From positions 1-64,000 of the IMG/VR virus record IMGVR_UViG_3300024348_000025: a stretch of 64,000 nucleotides of DNA; one strand, 5' to 3'. Origin of the DNA: a virus. Below, one piece after another: positions 1 to 9,049 of the stretch. Below the pieces are notes generated by a model, which was given only the letters and a program-made list of their open reading frames with translations, did not search any database and was not told the DNA's origin. How positions within the stretch are numbered: the first letter of the stretch is position 1; every line of letters begins with the position of its first letter. The position numbers and the translations under genes were made by a program.

Positions 1-1
1 T

Positions 2-220
2 ATAGATTGTGCTATTGTTTCTCATCATATGTTTGAAGTAATTCATCCTTTCATTGATGGTAATGGCAGAACTGGAAGATTATTACTCAATAAAATACTC
101 CACGAGCTAGGAGAAGATCCAATAATTATTTATTTTGATGATCGAATGAAATATTACAATTCAATTCAATCTTTTAGAAATGAATATTGGAATGGTAAAC
201 AGTTTGAATTACCATTATAA
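2..220 (+). CDS. Fic/Doc-family protein, C-terminal part (5' end outside window)
   Basis: The reading frame is open to the first base of the window, so only the last 72 codons are visible. It contains the complete Fic signature [12 protein letters not shown], with the catalytic His and the phosphate-binding GNGR loop. Fic proteins transfer AMP or another phosphate-containing group from a nucleotide to target-protein hydroxyls; Doc toxins are relatives. The remaining tail is short and ends just before a strong hairpin terminator. Target and inhibitory helix cannot be judged because the N-terminus is missing. In a phage this could be a host-modifying effector or half of a toxin-antitoxin pair. 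The family call is secure; the role is not. Confidence 0.85.
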   Translation: MDCAIVSHHMFEVIHPFIDGNGRTGRLLLNKILHELGEDPIIIYFDDRMKYYNSIQSFRNEYWNGKQFELPL

Positions 221-250
221 AAAAAAGATCCCTTTTGGGATCTTTTTTTT
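221..250. terminator. Bidirectional intrinsic terminator
   Basis: A short stem (GATCCC/GGGATC with flanking A/T pairs) has a TTTT loop, an A-run on the left and a T-run on the right. It sits between the convergent Fic fragment and the minus-strand Gln-rich gene, so it can stop transcription from both sides. Confidence 0.85.
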
Positions 251-255
251 ATATC

Positions 256-1446
256 TTAAAAATTGTTAGTTCTTAAATAACTGTTTTGCATTGGTTGTTG
301 ATAATTTTGCTGATTGTAAGATTGTTGCATTGGCTGTTGCATCATTGGTTGTTGTTGCATTGGCTGTTGCATTTGTTGTTCTTGCATTCCAAAGTTTGCT
401 TGATTCATATATATAGCTAATATTTGATTAGCATCTTGGCCAGGATAGTTTTGAGCAATGTAAGCATTTATTTGTTGTAGTATTTGTTGATACTGCATTC
501 TCAATTGTTCATACATTTGAGGATTCATATAGTAAGCTTGTTTTGCTTGAGAATATATTTGTAATGCGTTAGTAACTGCTTGGGCTAGTTCTGGATCAAG
601 ATTAGAGGAATTAAGTTGTGGCATCCCTCCTTGCTGTTGTCCTTGCTGTTGTGCTTGTTGAGTAGCTTGATCATACTCGTTTTTATAGCTTGCTCCAGAT
701 TTTTTTTCAAATCTAACTTCAATTTCATTCTTAATATCTTTTGCTATTTTTCTAAGCATGGTTGCGAGTTGTGGATTTAATTTTTCAATCTGATCATACA
801 ATGTTTTAATCTTTTCTTCCATTTCGCCAGCTTGCCATGAAGCTTTTTGATAATTATTTTTAAACTGATAAGCAATATCAAATGCAGCAGAACCTAATCC
901 ACCACCTACAGCTCCTATAATAGCGCCTGGAGCAGCACCCACTCCACCAGCTGCAAGACCTGCTATGGCACCAGTTCCAGCCCCTATCAACGCATCTCTA
1001 GCATATTGGCCTGTATTAAATTCGCCTATGTTTGCAAGCCTTGTATTTTTGTTATTGTAAGTTGCTCTTTTTTGGAATAATAGATTGCCTTGTTGAATAG
1101 TTTGCTGTAATTGCTGAATTAGCATATTGATTTTATTATCATTTGGAATCAATTTTTGTATAGCTTGCATATTTTTAAGAATATCTTTGGTTCTCGTTTC
1201 GTACATTTTTTGAGGACCAATTATATGAGCTTCAGCTTCATTTATTAATGGATTTGCAGCAATTCCAACTATCGTGGCTGCAATATTAGCAGTTGGTTTA
1301 GCATTTTTGGCAACATTTTGAACAGCTACTAATCCTGATTTTTTAGCAGCAGCCATTGCAGCTTCATCAGTTAATCCTGTAGCCATACCCAAACCAAAAT
1401 CTTTTACACCATCAAGAGCTTCATTTCTTTGTGATATTTTAATCAT
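256..1446 (-). CDS. Glycine-zipper, Gln-rich hypothetical protein (virion or membrane-active candidate)
   Basis: This 396-residue protein has no family I recognise. Residues about 150-190 form a Gly/Ala-rich glycine-zipper-like stretch (repeats such as GAIAGLAAGG and GAIIGAVGGG), the kind of segment that packs in membranes. It is followed by coiled-coil-like sequence and, from about residue 265, increasing Gln content. The last ~45 residues are mainly Q, M, P, N and Y. There is no clear signal peptide. Upstream on the minus strand are a TATAAT-like box (about 1483-1488) and a modest RBS (AGGT). A role as an internal virion or membrane-penetrating protein is inference from composition only. 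Confidence 0.6.
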   Translation of the reverse strand: MIKISQRNEALDGVKDFGLGMATGLTDEAAMAAAKKSGLVAVQNVAKNAKPTANIAATIVGIAANPLINEAEAHIIGPQKMYETRTKDILKNMQAIQKLIPNDNKINMLIQQLQQTIQQGNLLFQKRATYNNKNTRLANIGEFNTGQYARDALIGAGTGAIAGLAAGGVGAAPGAIIGAVGGGLGSAAFDIAYQFKNNYQKASWQAGEMEEKIKTLYDQIEKLNPQLATMLRKIAKDIKNEIEVRFEKKSGASYKNEYDQATQQAQQQGQQQGGMPQLNSSNLDPELAQAVTNALQIYSQAKQAYYMNPQMYEQLRMQYQQILQQINAYIAQNYPGQDANQILAIYMNQANFGMQEQQMQQPMQQQPMMQQPMQQSYNQQNYQQPMQNSYLRTNNF

Positions 1447-1528
1447 TGAATTACCTAAAAAATATTCTTTCTTATGGAAATAATTATAAACTAAAAGTCG
1501 TTTATCCTTTAAAGGTGAATATTACTGT

Positions 1529-1987
1529 ATGACTCAAGATCAAGCTTACAATGAATTTATTCCTTACATAAATGACACTGGAAAGATATATAGAAAAATA
1601 TCTCCTATTTATGCTCGTATTGCAGTTGAAAATGAATATATAGAAACTTGGACTGAAGATGGTTTAGAAACAACTAATTATGCAAAAATTGGGGATTATG
1701 TTGTTCAAAACTTATATACATCTATGAAGGAAGAGTATATTGTAAGTGCAGATATGATGCTTCAGAGATATGAGTTTGTTTGCAATTTGGATGCTGGTGG
1801 TATTTATAAACCAAAAGGAAGAGTTAAAGCTTCTATTTATTCGGGTGAGGAGATAAAGTTCGTTGCAAAGTGGGGTCGAATGATGACTTTGAAACCTGGA
1901 GATATGATTGTCACTCCGCTTCCTAATTGTAAAGAAGTTTATAGAATTGCTGCTAAGGAGTTTTACGAATCTTATATTTTGGTATAA
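1529..1987 (+). CDS. Hypothetical protein
   Basis: This is a 152-residue acidic protein with no recognised family. The C-terminal part has the pattern LKPGDMIVTP, faintly like small phage proteins with a PGD-type turn, but too weak for a name. The start at 1529 is preceded by an AAAGGTGA Shine-Dalgarno at good spacing. Its stop codon overlaps the -10-like box of the next gene (1983-1988), so the glycosyltransferase downstream can be transcribed separately. Confidence 0.65.
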   Translation: MTQDQAYNEFIPYINDTGKIYRKISPIYARIAVENEYIETWTEDGLETTNYAKIGDYVVQNLYTSMKEEYIVSADMMLQRYEFVCNLDAGGIYKPKGRVKASIYSGEEIKFVAKWGRMMTLKPGDMIVTPLPNCKEVYRIAAKEFYESYILV

Positions 1988-1988
1988 T
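1980..1988 (+). promoter_or_regulatory. Extended -10 promoter for a leaderless gene
   Basis: TGG followed by TATAAT (1983-1988) matches an extended -10 element. Exactly six bases separate it from the ATG at 1995, so the predicted transcription start is the A of the start codon. No Shine-Dalgarno is present. The box overlaps the stop codon of the preceding gene. Confidence 0.55.
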
Positions 1989-1994
1989 AGTTGT

Positions 1995-2645
1995 ATGTAT
2001 GAATGTGTAATTGTAATCCCCACATATAATGCTGGGGATTTTATTTTTAAGAATATTGAGATTTACAAGCAATTAGATAAGACCAAATATAAAGTTTTAT
2101 TAGTTGATAATGGCACTACAGATCCACAATCATTAGAAAGATTAGAAAAGATTAAAAATGAATATGGATTTACTGTGGAGAAAAGCTGTTGTGGTGGCGG
2201 ATATGAGGTTGGAGCTTTATATCACGCTTTTATGAATCATGAAGCAGAATATTATTTTAACACACAAGATTCTATGGAATTGCTTGATATTAATTTCTTA
2301 TATGAAAAGAAAGATCATATTAAATGCTATTCAGTAGAGTATTTGCCAGCTAGATTTTTAAGCTTTTATCAAGTAAATTGGCTTAGAGTCAATTTTGGTG
2401 AAAAAATATATAGGGGATTATTTAAATATTATTCTCTTACTTCTATGTGTTTTTTAGGCAAGCGTGAAGTAGTGAAGCAAATGGTTGATCAAGGATATTT
2501 AAAACCTGGCAGATTCCCAGCGAACAAAGAGGAAGAAGAAGTTTGGGAAAGAGTTATGGGAATTGTCTTAATGATGAATGGGTATCATTTAGCACCATAC
2601 AACAACATGTTCAATAAGACTGTTATGAGACGTGGTGTTAATTAA
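1995..2645 (+). CDS. GT-A type glycosyltransferase (family 2-like)
   Basis: This 216-residue protein starts with the typical GT2 nucleotide-sugar-binding strand and loop: VIVIPTYNAG at residues 5-14, then VLLVDNGTTD around 34-43. Later acidic residues (TQDSMELLD) could supply metal coordination, but a classic DxD is not obvious. Family 2 enzymes move a sugar from an NDP-sugar to a glycan, lipid or protein acceptor. I chose the ATG at 1995 because homology to GT2 begins there; the frame is open further upstream but overlaps the previous gene. Its start is preceded by a -10 box with no RBS. The C-terminus overlaps the convergent nuclease gene by 8 bases. Confidence 0.75.
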   Translation: MYECVIVIPTYNAGDFIFKNIEIYKQLDKTKYKVLLVDNGTTDPQSLERLEKIKNEYGFTVEKSCCGGGYEVGALYHAFMNHEAEYYFNTQDSMELLDINFLYEKKDHIKCYSVEYLPARFLSFYQVNWLRVNFGEKIYRGLFKYYSLTSMCFLGKREVVKQMVDQGYLKPGRFPANKEEEEVWERVMGIVLMMNGYHLAPYNNMFNKTVMRRGVN

Positions 2646-3084
2646 TTCTTGTTGGAAATAAATAACTTATCAATTGTTCTAACATTGGATAAATTTTATT
2701 TTGTTCAGATTCAGTGATATAAAACAAAGGTATATTATTTCTTCTAGCATACAGGGCTTTTATTTGATCATGTTTTGCTGTTGATAAATGTCCATGTAAA
2801 CCGCCCCATCTAGGAACTGGGTGGAAATGTTGATCCCCTTGAAACTCTATAAGTGCGAGGGGATTATTATTTTCATCTAAAATTGCAAAATCATATCTTA
2901 ATTTCTTTATTGCTTTTAAGTTAGGAAATGTATATTCGGATTTAAAGTGTATCTTATGTTTTTTAAGCCATCTAGATATCATTTTTTCACCTTTAGAGCG
3001 ATCAAACTTCACTTTATATTTAGGAAAGTAAGATTCTACTGCTAAAAGTTTATTATCTGAATCGTATGTAAAGTTTTTAGTCAT
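2638..3084 (-). CDS. PD-(D/E)XK-type endonuclease (VSR/homing-like)
   Basis: This protein of about 148 residues has the nuclease core: GEKMISRWLKKH near the N-terminus, then RYDFAIL, then the IEFQGDQHF motif, then a helix with KHDQIK. The order R-x-D-F … I-E-x-x-G-x-Q-H-F is typical of small very-short-patch-repair and phage free-standing nucleases. Conserved D and E/Q residues would bind metal. Four ATGs lie close together (3105, 3096, 3087, 3084). I chose the one overlapping the stop of the upstream 1,460-residue gene by 8 bases, as expected for coupled translation. It could be a homing-type or recombination nuclease. Confidence 0.7.
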   Translation of the reverse strand: MTKNFTYDSDNKLLAVESYFPKYKVKFDRSKGEKMISRWLKKHKIHFKSEYTFPNLKAIKKLRYDFAILDENNNPLALIEFQGDQHFHPVPRWGGLHGHLSTAKHDQIKALYARRNNIPLFYITESEQNKIYPMLEQLISYLFPTRIN

Positions 3085-6000
3085 CATCGTCGTCATCTTC
3101 GTCATTGTATCTATAATTTCCGCCTTCTACATAATTAGAAAGATCTTCTTCCCAATTGTTTCGAGTCATATTTGGCTGAGATAATTTATTTCCTGTCAAT
3201 TGTTTTAAGACTTCATGAGAATTGACATCTGGATATTGTTGCGCATCCTGTCTTGCACTATCTTTACTATTTCTATTGTCAGATATTAAGTATTGTCTAT
3301 CGGAGTCAGCAGAATAAACAGGAAATACACCATTGAATGCTTTGTATGCTATTGCTCTGCCTTCACCTATATTTTTTAAGGCTCCTGTGCTTGGTGCGTT
3401 TTGCATTATATTTTTTAAACCATTACCGCCAGTAATTTTTATATTTCCCATTTGGCTGGTCAATTGCTGGATAATTTGTGCAGCCATTTGTTTTCTTTGT
3501 TCACTATAGAAGAAATCTCTAGAACCAGTTTCAAATGAGTCAAAACAAACATTCCCATTTCTATCTTCCCAAACATAAGATTGAAGGTGGACTTTTTTAG
3601 TAACATCTTCAATTACAAATGTACAAGCCTTAGGAGACAAGATTGCGTCAAATGCTGCTCCATAAGCTGCATTTTCTGGGTGCTGGCAACATCTAGTGTA
3701 TTGACCTAAGAACATTGCCCTAGCATCCTCTCTTGGTAAAAATCTTCCGATATATTTACCAGCTTTTACCGGACTAATTTGAGCCCATTTAGGAAGAGGA
3801 TTTTGTTGAGATAAAAGATACATTTCTTCTAATCTTCTGTATTTTTCATCTGTAAGTTCTTCTATATCAGGTTTATCTTCGTCATAATCTTCTTCAATAG
3901 CATCTTCTTCATCATCATCGTCAACTGTATACCATTTAGCTACTTCATAGGCAAAATCCATACTCTTTGGTGGCTTGTCTCCGAAGAATTTTATAAGGTT
4001 TTGGTATCTAAGGATATTGACTAATGAATTTGGATTTGATTTAAAAGGCTCCATGTAAGCAGCTTCAGCAACTACATATTCTGTGCTGCTTGTTTCATTA
4101 TCAATTTTAACTTTTTTATTCCAGTTAGTTACAATAAACTTTAAATCTTGAGACAAAGCATCTCTATAAAACTGTAATAAATATCTTCCAATTCCTTTGT
4201 TTTTGGAAGTGGTGGCGGATGATGGAATTGGTTGAGATGAATCGTGAATTATCTTGTTTTTTTCTACATCAGTTAATTCACTAAATTTTGTTATATTTTC
4301 TGGATCATCTTTAGTTCTATTTGGATTGAAATGTGCTTGAGTAGTAAATTTATCAAGCCATTTCCATATTTCATTACCAAATACAAGCACGAGTAAATCC
4401 AAGTTTTTATATGATTCTTCAATTTTAACCCAAAAATTTTCATACATGTTAGAGCGAATATGATTTTCATCTAAAATCCCTCCATCTTTTCTATTAGAAA
4501 AGCTCACATCATGTTGGCTTGTATTGAGTTTATAGGCTTCTTTAATATCATGTAAGTCAAGTTCACCAAAATCTACATTACTTTCAACGCCTATCTCAGA
4601 CAAGTATTCTCTTAAAATGTTTTCAATTGCATTTTGAATCTCTGAATCATTTGTAGCTCTATAGAAAGCTTTCATATTAACATTGGTTTTTACAAATTTA
4701 TTGAATTCTGCTTGGATTCTACTAATTAAAGTTCTAACTTCATTGTCGGTTTTTATCTCTTCTTCTGTTCCAACAGGTTCTCCATTTTGATATGGAACCA
4801 TAAAGAAAAATCCTCTAGAAATAATGTCATCAATTGTACTTGAATTATTAAATTTAGAATTTGTCAAAGTATTGAATGATTGAATATAAGAAGAATATAT
4901 ATCTCTTGATTCTTTCAAGTCATTAATAATTCTAAGCCTCATATTGGATCTTCCATTTCTAAGTATTTCTGATAAATCTGTTGTAAGAATTTGTTCAGAA
5001 GTATTACATTTGGAACAATACCATTTTTGAGTCTGAGAATCGAAATTTTTGTTTCCTCCACATGATTTGCAATTTGACTGTAAAAAATTGGCAAAAATGC
5101 TCAAATTTCTTGGAGAAAACATTTCGTAATCTTGGAAGCGTTCATCAGCATCTTTATCTCTGACACTACTTCTTGTCAATTCTAACAATCCAAATAAACC
5201 ATCTAGATTATCAATTCTGGTTCCAGGTGACATATAAAAATGTTTAAGAAGTGAATAATATTTTTCACCCTTCTTTTGATATAGTTCAGGATTTTTTCTT
5301 GCTATAGTTTGAACAGCATTTTCAAATCTTTGTATAGCTTTGTTATTATTTTCAGACAAATATTCGGAATCAAATAATGATACTAAAATCCCTAACTCAT
5401 GGGTATCGTATTTGCTCTTGATCTCTGGTGGAATAAATTTGAATGAGTGTGTAAAGTTTCTAAAAGAATAAATACCTTTTGTTCTCAAATTAAGAAAATC
5501 TTCACCAATTTTTCTATTTTCTTCATCTATGACTGATGGAGTTTTCATTTCCGCAGCTAAATATTTTGCGCTTGGATTATTTCCAAACATTACTACTGCA
5601 TTTTGAGCAATCCATCTTAGAGATTTTTCTTTTCTAGGATCGTCTCTTTTGTCTCTAAAGGAATCAGATATATAAGATAAATAATTATCATCAATCCACT
5701 TATTAATTTCATCTTCTTTAGCTTGTTCTTGCTCTGGGGTTAATATATATTTACCATTGATAATTTGTTCAAATCTTGTCCTATCATATGCATCATTTTG
5801 AACAATCTTAGACATTTGGCCTGGTCTCATTAACATAACATCTTCGCCAAACTCTCTGTGTGCATGATAAAAAAGAGTTGAATATCCTAGTGCTAAAGTT
5901 CTAGTATTTTCAACATCGCCTCTTGAATTCTTAACTAGCCAATCAAGATATGATTTTAAACAGTTGTCTATAATTTTTTTAGCATCAGGAAAATTTTTGA

Positions 6001-7459
6001 ACACCTGATTATCAATAAGACCTTTATTTACATAATCCATAAATAATTGTAGTTGTTCAGGCCTTTGTTCTAAATATTCATATGACAAGTCAGTCATTTG
6101 AAGACTGTATGCTAAATTACCCAAATTGCGTTCATTTTGCACTAAAGTTTCAGTAATTTCTTCAGCAGATTTACCTTGTAATATTAATGAGTATGTTACA
6201 TTGGTGATGTAATCTAAATCATAATTCTTTTCTTTGCCTGAAAAGAATTGCGCTACAAATTCTTGACCAAACTGTTTTAAAATCCTATTCAACTTCTCAT
6301 AATATATATGCCCAGAATTTATTCCAAGACGAATAATATTTTCGTATTTCACTAAAAATGACATTACATTCTTTAGCGCTTCAGGGCTTGGATTTTGTTC
6401 ATATGGTCTGGCTTTTTCTTTTATATGTCTGTCGGAGCTAAACTCTACTTGATTATTTTCATTAGCTAAATAATTATCGTAATTTTCTCTTCCATAATCT
6501 TTAATAAATTCTAGTCTATGAAGAATCTCTTGCAAGGAGATTCCTTCAGAATATCCATCATCTTTTGTTTTGTCATCATCTGCAAAATAAACAGCTAAGA
6601 AATCATCTTTGTCTACACGTAGTTTCTGCTCGTCTTCACCACCAGTCATAAAATAGCCTGGTCTATCCATAATGTGAGAAATCATTGGCATAATTTTTTG
6701 AGGATTTTGCGCAAGTTCTTCTTTGAATAAATCTTTCAAATATGCTAATAATTTTGAGTGACGTTCAGTTTGATTGTCAACTTGTACTGGGCCTCTAAGT
6801 TGCCTGTTAATACTTTCAGAATTATCAACACCCATATAAACATTAGTTGCATACATTTGGGCATAACTTGTAGTTTGATTGCTTATAGATAAAAAGCTAT
6901 TATCTTTGTAGTATGCTGCTAATGCTAAACCTAAACTTTCAGCAAAAAAATTAGAAACTAAATTACCATTTGAGCTAAAAGTATCTTTGAAAGATTTAAT
7001 TAAATCTGTAATTTCATTAAGAGATTGAAGAACGTTCCCATTATTTTTAACAAGCTGATCATAAAAACTTCTAGTTAAAGCATTAGCATTTTGAAAATGA
7101 ATGTCTGTGTAAGAATCTCCATATTTTGGTTGAGTAAGAATCGGTCTTGGGTTTGTAAAATCCATTTTATATCTTGTTGGATATAAATTGTATGCTTCTT
7201 CAAGTTCTGGAGTTACATTTTGATTATGAACTCTTTGCCAATCTACTTCTTCTGAGGTTGGCTTCTTTTCTTCAGTTGGTTCTTCTTGTGCTGTGATGAA
7301 TCTAGCATAACGGCAGGCAAGCTCAAAGAATTCAGAAGAGTTTTTATATGAGCCTTGTTCGTCAAATGCTGAAGAAATATTAATAGCTCTTTGAGCAGTT
7401 TTAACTATTCTTTTTTGATTATTGGAAGTTTTAATTGAAGCAATCTTGATACGAGGCAT
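3077..7459 (-). CDS. Very large hypothetical protein (1,460 aa) with zinc ribbon and CC-motif domain
   Basis: No named family is recognised with confidence. Residues about 20-60 carry a segment resembling N-termini of three other proteins here and ending in FITAQ, followed by an acidic linker. A four-Cys zinc ribbon (CKSCGG … CSKC) lies near residue 800. Around residues 1245-1300 there is a distinct domain with GQYTRCCQH followed by VHLQSYVWED and FDSFE; I recall similar C-C-Q/W/fD-E patterns in large phage proteins, but cannot name the domain. The extreme C-terminus is nearly all Asp/Glu. An RBS (AGGAAA) precedes the ATG. Size and place in the late-looking minus-strand region suggest a virion or injected protein, which is inference. 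Confidence 0.65.
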   Translation of the reverse strand: MPRIKIASIKTSNNQKRIVKTAQRAINISSAFDEQGSYKNSSEFFELACRYARFITAQEEPTEEKKPTSEEVDWQRVHNQNVTPELEEAYNLYPTRYKMDFTNPRPILTQPKYGDSYTDIHFQNANALTRSFYDQLVKNNGNVLQSLNEITDLIKSFKDTFSSNGNLVSNFFAESLGLALAAYYKDNSFLSISNQTTSYAQMYATNVYMGVDNSESINRQLRGPVQVDNQTERHSKLLAYLKDLFKEELAQNPQKIMPMISHIMDRPGYFMTGGEDEQKLRVDKDDFLAVYFADDDKTKDDGYSEGISLQEILHRLEFIKDYGRENYDNYLANENNQVEFSSDRHIKEKARPYEQNPSPEALKNVMSFLVKYENIIRLGINSGHIYYEKLNRILKQFGQEFVAQFFSGKEKNYDLDYITNVTYSLILQGKSAEEITETLVQNERNLGNLAYSLQMTDLSYEYLEQRPEQLQLFMDYVNKGLIDNQVFKNFPDAKKIIDNCLKSYLDWLVKNSRGDVENTRTLALGYSTLFYHAHREFGEDVMLMRPGQMSKIVQNDAYDRTRFEQIINGKYILTPEQEQAKEDEINKWIDDNYLSYISDSFRDKRDDPRKEKSLRWIAQNAVVMFGNNPSAKYLAAEMKTPSVIDEENRKIGEDFLNLRTKGIYSFRNFTHSFKFIPPEIKSKYDTHELGILVSLFDSEYLSENNNKAIQRFENAVQTIARKNPELYQKKGEKYYSLLKHFYMSPGTRIDNLDGLFGLLELTRSSVRDKDADERFQDYEMFSPRNLSIFANFLQSNCKSCGGNKNFDSQTQKWYCSKCNTSEQILTTDLSEILRNGRSNMRLRIINDLKESRDIYSSYIQSFNTLTNSKFNNSSTIDDIISRGFFFMVPYQNGEPVGTEEEIKTDNEVRTLISRIQAEFNKFVKTNVNMKAFYRATNDSEIQNAIENILREYLSEIGVESNVDFGELDLHDIKEAYKLNTSQHDVSFSNRKDGGILDENHIRSNMYENFWVKIEESYKNLDLLVLVFGNEIWKWLDKFTTQAHFNPNRTKDDPENITKFSELTDVEKNKIIHDSSQPIPSSATTSKNKGIGRYLLQFYRDALSQDLKFIVTNWNKKVKIDNETSSTEYVVAEAAYMEPFKSNPNSLVNILRYQNLIKFFGDKPPKSMDFAYEVAKWYTVDDDDEEDAIEEDYDEDKPDIEELTDEKYRRLEEMYLLSQQNPLPKWAQISPVKAGKYIGRFLPREDARAMFLGQYTRCCQHPENAAYGAAFDAILSPKACTFVIEDVTKKVHLQSYVWEDRNGNVCFDSFETGSRDFFYSEQRKQMAAQIIQQLTSQMGNIKITGGNGLKNIMQNAPSTGALKNIGEGRAIAYKAFNGVFPVYSADSDRQYLISDNRNSKDSARQDAQQYPDVNSHEVLKQLTGNKLSQPNMTRNNWEEDLSNYVEGGNYRYNDEDDDDDD

Positions 7460-7519
7460 AATAATTTCCTGAAATAATGTATTACTTTACATTTCTATTA
7501 TAAAAGTAATTCTCCTTTG

Positions 7520-7525
7520 TACAAT
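7520..7525 (+). promoter_or_regulatory. -10 box six bases before an ATG
   Basis: TACAAT at 7520-7525 is followed by six bases and the ATG at 7532, so a transcript would start at the start codon. No convincing -35 is seen at the usual distance. Confidence 0.4.
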
Positions 7526-7531
7526 ATGTTT

Positions 7532-8080
7532 ATGGGATACAGAGTCCTCAAATTTGAGCCTGACATTAAAAACAAAACGCCTAAAGAACATATTCTTTGG
7601 GTTGGGCAACTTGATGATATAGATGCAAATCACAAGAGAGATTTAAAGGCTCTAAAAGAAGTTTGCAGCCATGACCATCGTTTTACTTTAACACAATGGG
7701 AAGAAAAGTTTAATGTTTATGATTACAAAATAGTGAAAAATTATGATCATGACTTTGTAATGGAATATTTGCTTGAAGATGGTGATTTTATAGTTGCTTG
7801 CATTCAACTTTTTGCCTGTGATGTAGAAACCAGTTATTTTTCTTTAGAAGTGCCACAAGATGAAATAATTGGATTACTTTTATTATTAGATCTTAAAAAG
7901 TCAGGTTCTATTTTCCCATTTGTTTTTTTGCAGCAATTAGAATTTATTACAGAAAAAATTAAATTGCAAGAAGATGATAATCGAAACATTTTAGCACAAC
8001 TTCGTATTTTAAAAGAGATAGCCTTACATTGCCAATCTTATGAAGTGGATTTAAAATGGGGTATTGCTGAAATTGAGTAA
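7532..8080 (+). CDS. Hypothetical protein
   Basis: This protein of about 182 residues has no recognised family. It is mixed alpha/beta with an amphipathic C-terminal helical region (residues ~135-175). In-frame alternative starts are TTG 7517 and ATG 7526. I prefer ATG 7532 because a TACAAT box lies exactly six bases upstream, the spacing shared by other leaderless-looking genes here. None of the three starts has a Shine-Dalgarno at normal spacing. It is divergent from the 1,460-residue gene and followed by a separately promoted transferase-like gene. Confidence 0.6.
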   Translation: MGYRVLKFEPDIKNKTPKEHILWVGQLDDIDANHKRDLKALKEVCSHDHRFTLTQWEEKFNVYDYKIVKNYDHDFVMEYLLEDGDFIVACIQLFACDVETSYFSLEVPQDEIIGLLLLLDLKKSGSIFPFVFLQQLEFITEKIKLQEDDNRNILAQLRILKEIALHCQSYEVDLKWGIAEIE

Positions 8081-8092
8081 TTGTTTTATAAT
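8064..8092 (+). promoter_or_regulatory. Sigma70-type promoter
   Basis: TTGCTG (8064-8069) and TATAAT (8087-8092) are separated by 17 bases. The predicted start is near 8099, giving a 13-base leader that contains the GAGGAAG ribosome-binding site of the gene at 8112. Confidence 0.65.
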
Positions 8093-8111
8093 ATATTAGA
8101 GGAAGATTTAT

Positions 8112-9017
8112 ATGAAAATTCTTTATATCGGAACAGATGTAGAAATACCAGTGCATCCACTTGTTGACTACCAGAATGATTGTCTTTTAATTGGCTTAAA
8201 AGAACTTTATGGTGATGACGTAGTTGATGTCAATCGCAGAAAGCACTTATATACAGATTATCCTGAAGAGCTTGTTCCGAATAATTACGGTAAGGGTTTT
8301 ACTGTTACTCGTTGTATTGAAGAAGACAATGCTGACAGAACAGATATTGAAAACAAGATCAAGAGCAAGTATTTTGATTATGTAATTTATGGATCTGTAT
8401 GGCGAAACACTGATTATTTGAAACTTGTTTTAGATAATTATGATCGCAACAAGATTGCTTTTATTGATGGCAATGATCAAACCAAATTTCATCATGTGAT
8501 TAAGCACGGAACATTATATTTCAAGAGAGAGTTAATGTACGAAAACAACATGGAGTTTGAACAGTATTTTGGAAATGTAATTGCTATTGGTTTTGCTTTT
8601 CCTACAAAGAAGCTTAAGTTTGGTGAAAAGAAAACCCAATTTATGTCCCAATCAGTACCTGGCAATCCTAGAACATATGTTTTTGATAAAGAAGAAGATT
8701 ACTTTGCAGATTATCAAAAGTCTCAATTTGGAATTACAGGGGCTAAGGCTGGATGGGATTGTTTGAGACATTATGAGATTATGGGTAATGGTTGTATGCC
8801 ATTGTTCGAAAATATTCATGAATGTCCTAGGCACATTATGATGCATGTACCCAAGGCTCTATTGACAAAGATTATGTTCTGGTATGTAAATGACCAGAAG
8901 TGGTTGATGCGAGAATACAATTATTATCTTGAAGAATTACAAAAGTATGTAGTAAAATTCTGTACTACTGAAGCTGTAGCAAAAAGATTTGTAAGTAAGC
9001 TCGAACTCTACAAGTAA
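8112..9017 (+). CDS. Glycosyltransferase-like protein, paralog of the gene at 9042
   Basis: This 301-residue protein shares most of its length with the convergent neighbour at 9042-9977. Both begin with a Rossmann-like strand (ILYIG/ILYVS), contain LYTDYP(E/D)EL near residue 55, and share AGWDCLRHYEIMGNGC near residue 215. The last motif resembles the donor-binding R-x-x-E/G-x-x-P region of GT-B glycosyltransferases. The sugar and acceptor are unknown. A strong GAGGAAG site precedes the ATG, and its own promoter lies upstream. It probably belongs to the same glycan system as the GT2 and oxygenase genes nearby. The glycosyltransferase call is motif-based and moderate. Confidence 0.55.
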   Translation: MKILYIGTDVEIPVHPLVDYQNDCLLIGLKELYGDDVVDVNRRKHLYTDYPEELVPNNYGKGFTVTRCIEEDNADRTDIENKIKSKYFDYVIYGSVWRNTDYLKLVLDNYDRNKIAFIDGNDQTKFHHVIKHGTLYFKRELMYENNMEFEQYFGNVIAIGFAFPTKKLKFGEKKTQFMSQSVPGNPRTYVFDKEEDYFADYQKSQFGITGAKAGWDCLRHYEIMGNGCMPLFENIHECPRHIMMHVPKALLTKIMFWYVNDQKWLMREYNYYLEELQKYVVKFCTTEAVAKRFVSKLELYK

Positions 9018-9049
9018 AAATAAACCCTCCGAAAGGAGGGTTTATTTTT
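9016..9049. terminator. Strong bidirectional terminator with GAAA loop
   Basis: A perfect 15-bp stem (left arm AAAAATAAACCCTCC) is capped by GAAA between the convergent paralogs. The left arm is A-rich and the right arm ends in a T-run, so it works both ways. It includes the stop codon of the minus-strand gene. Confidence 0.9.

Noticed and set aside
1529-1987. Naming the 152-residue protein as a PGDYG-type protein
   Set aside because: Only a loose LKPGDMIVTP match; too weak for a family name.
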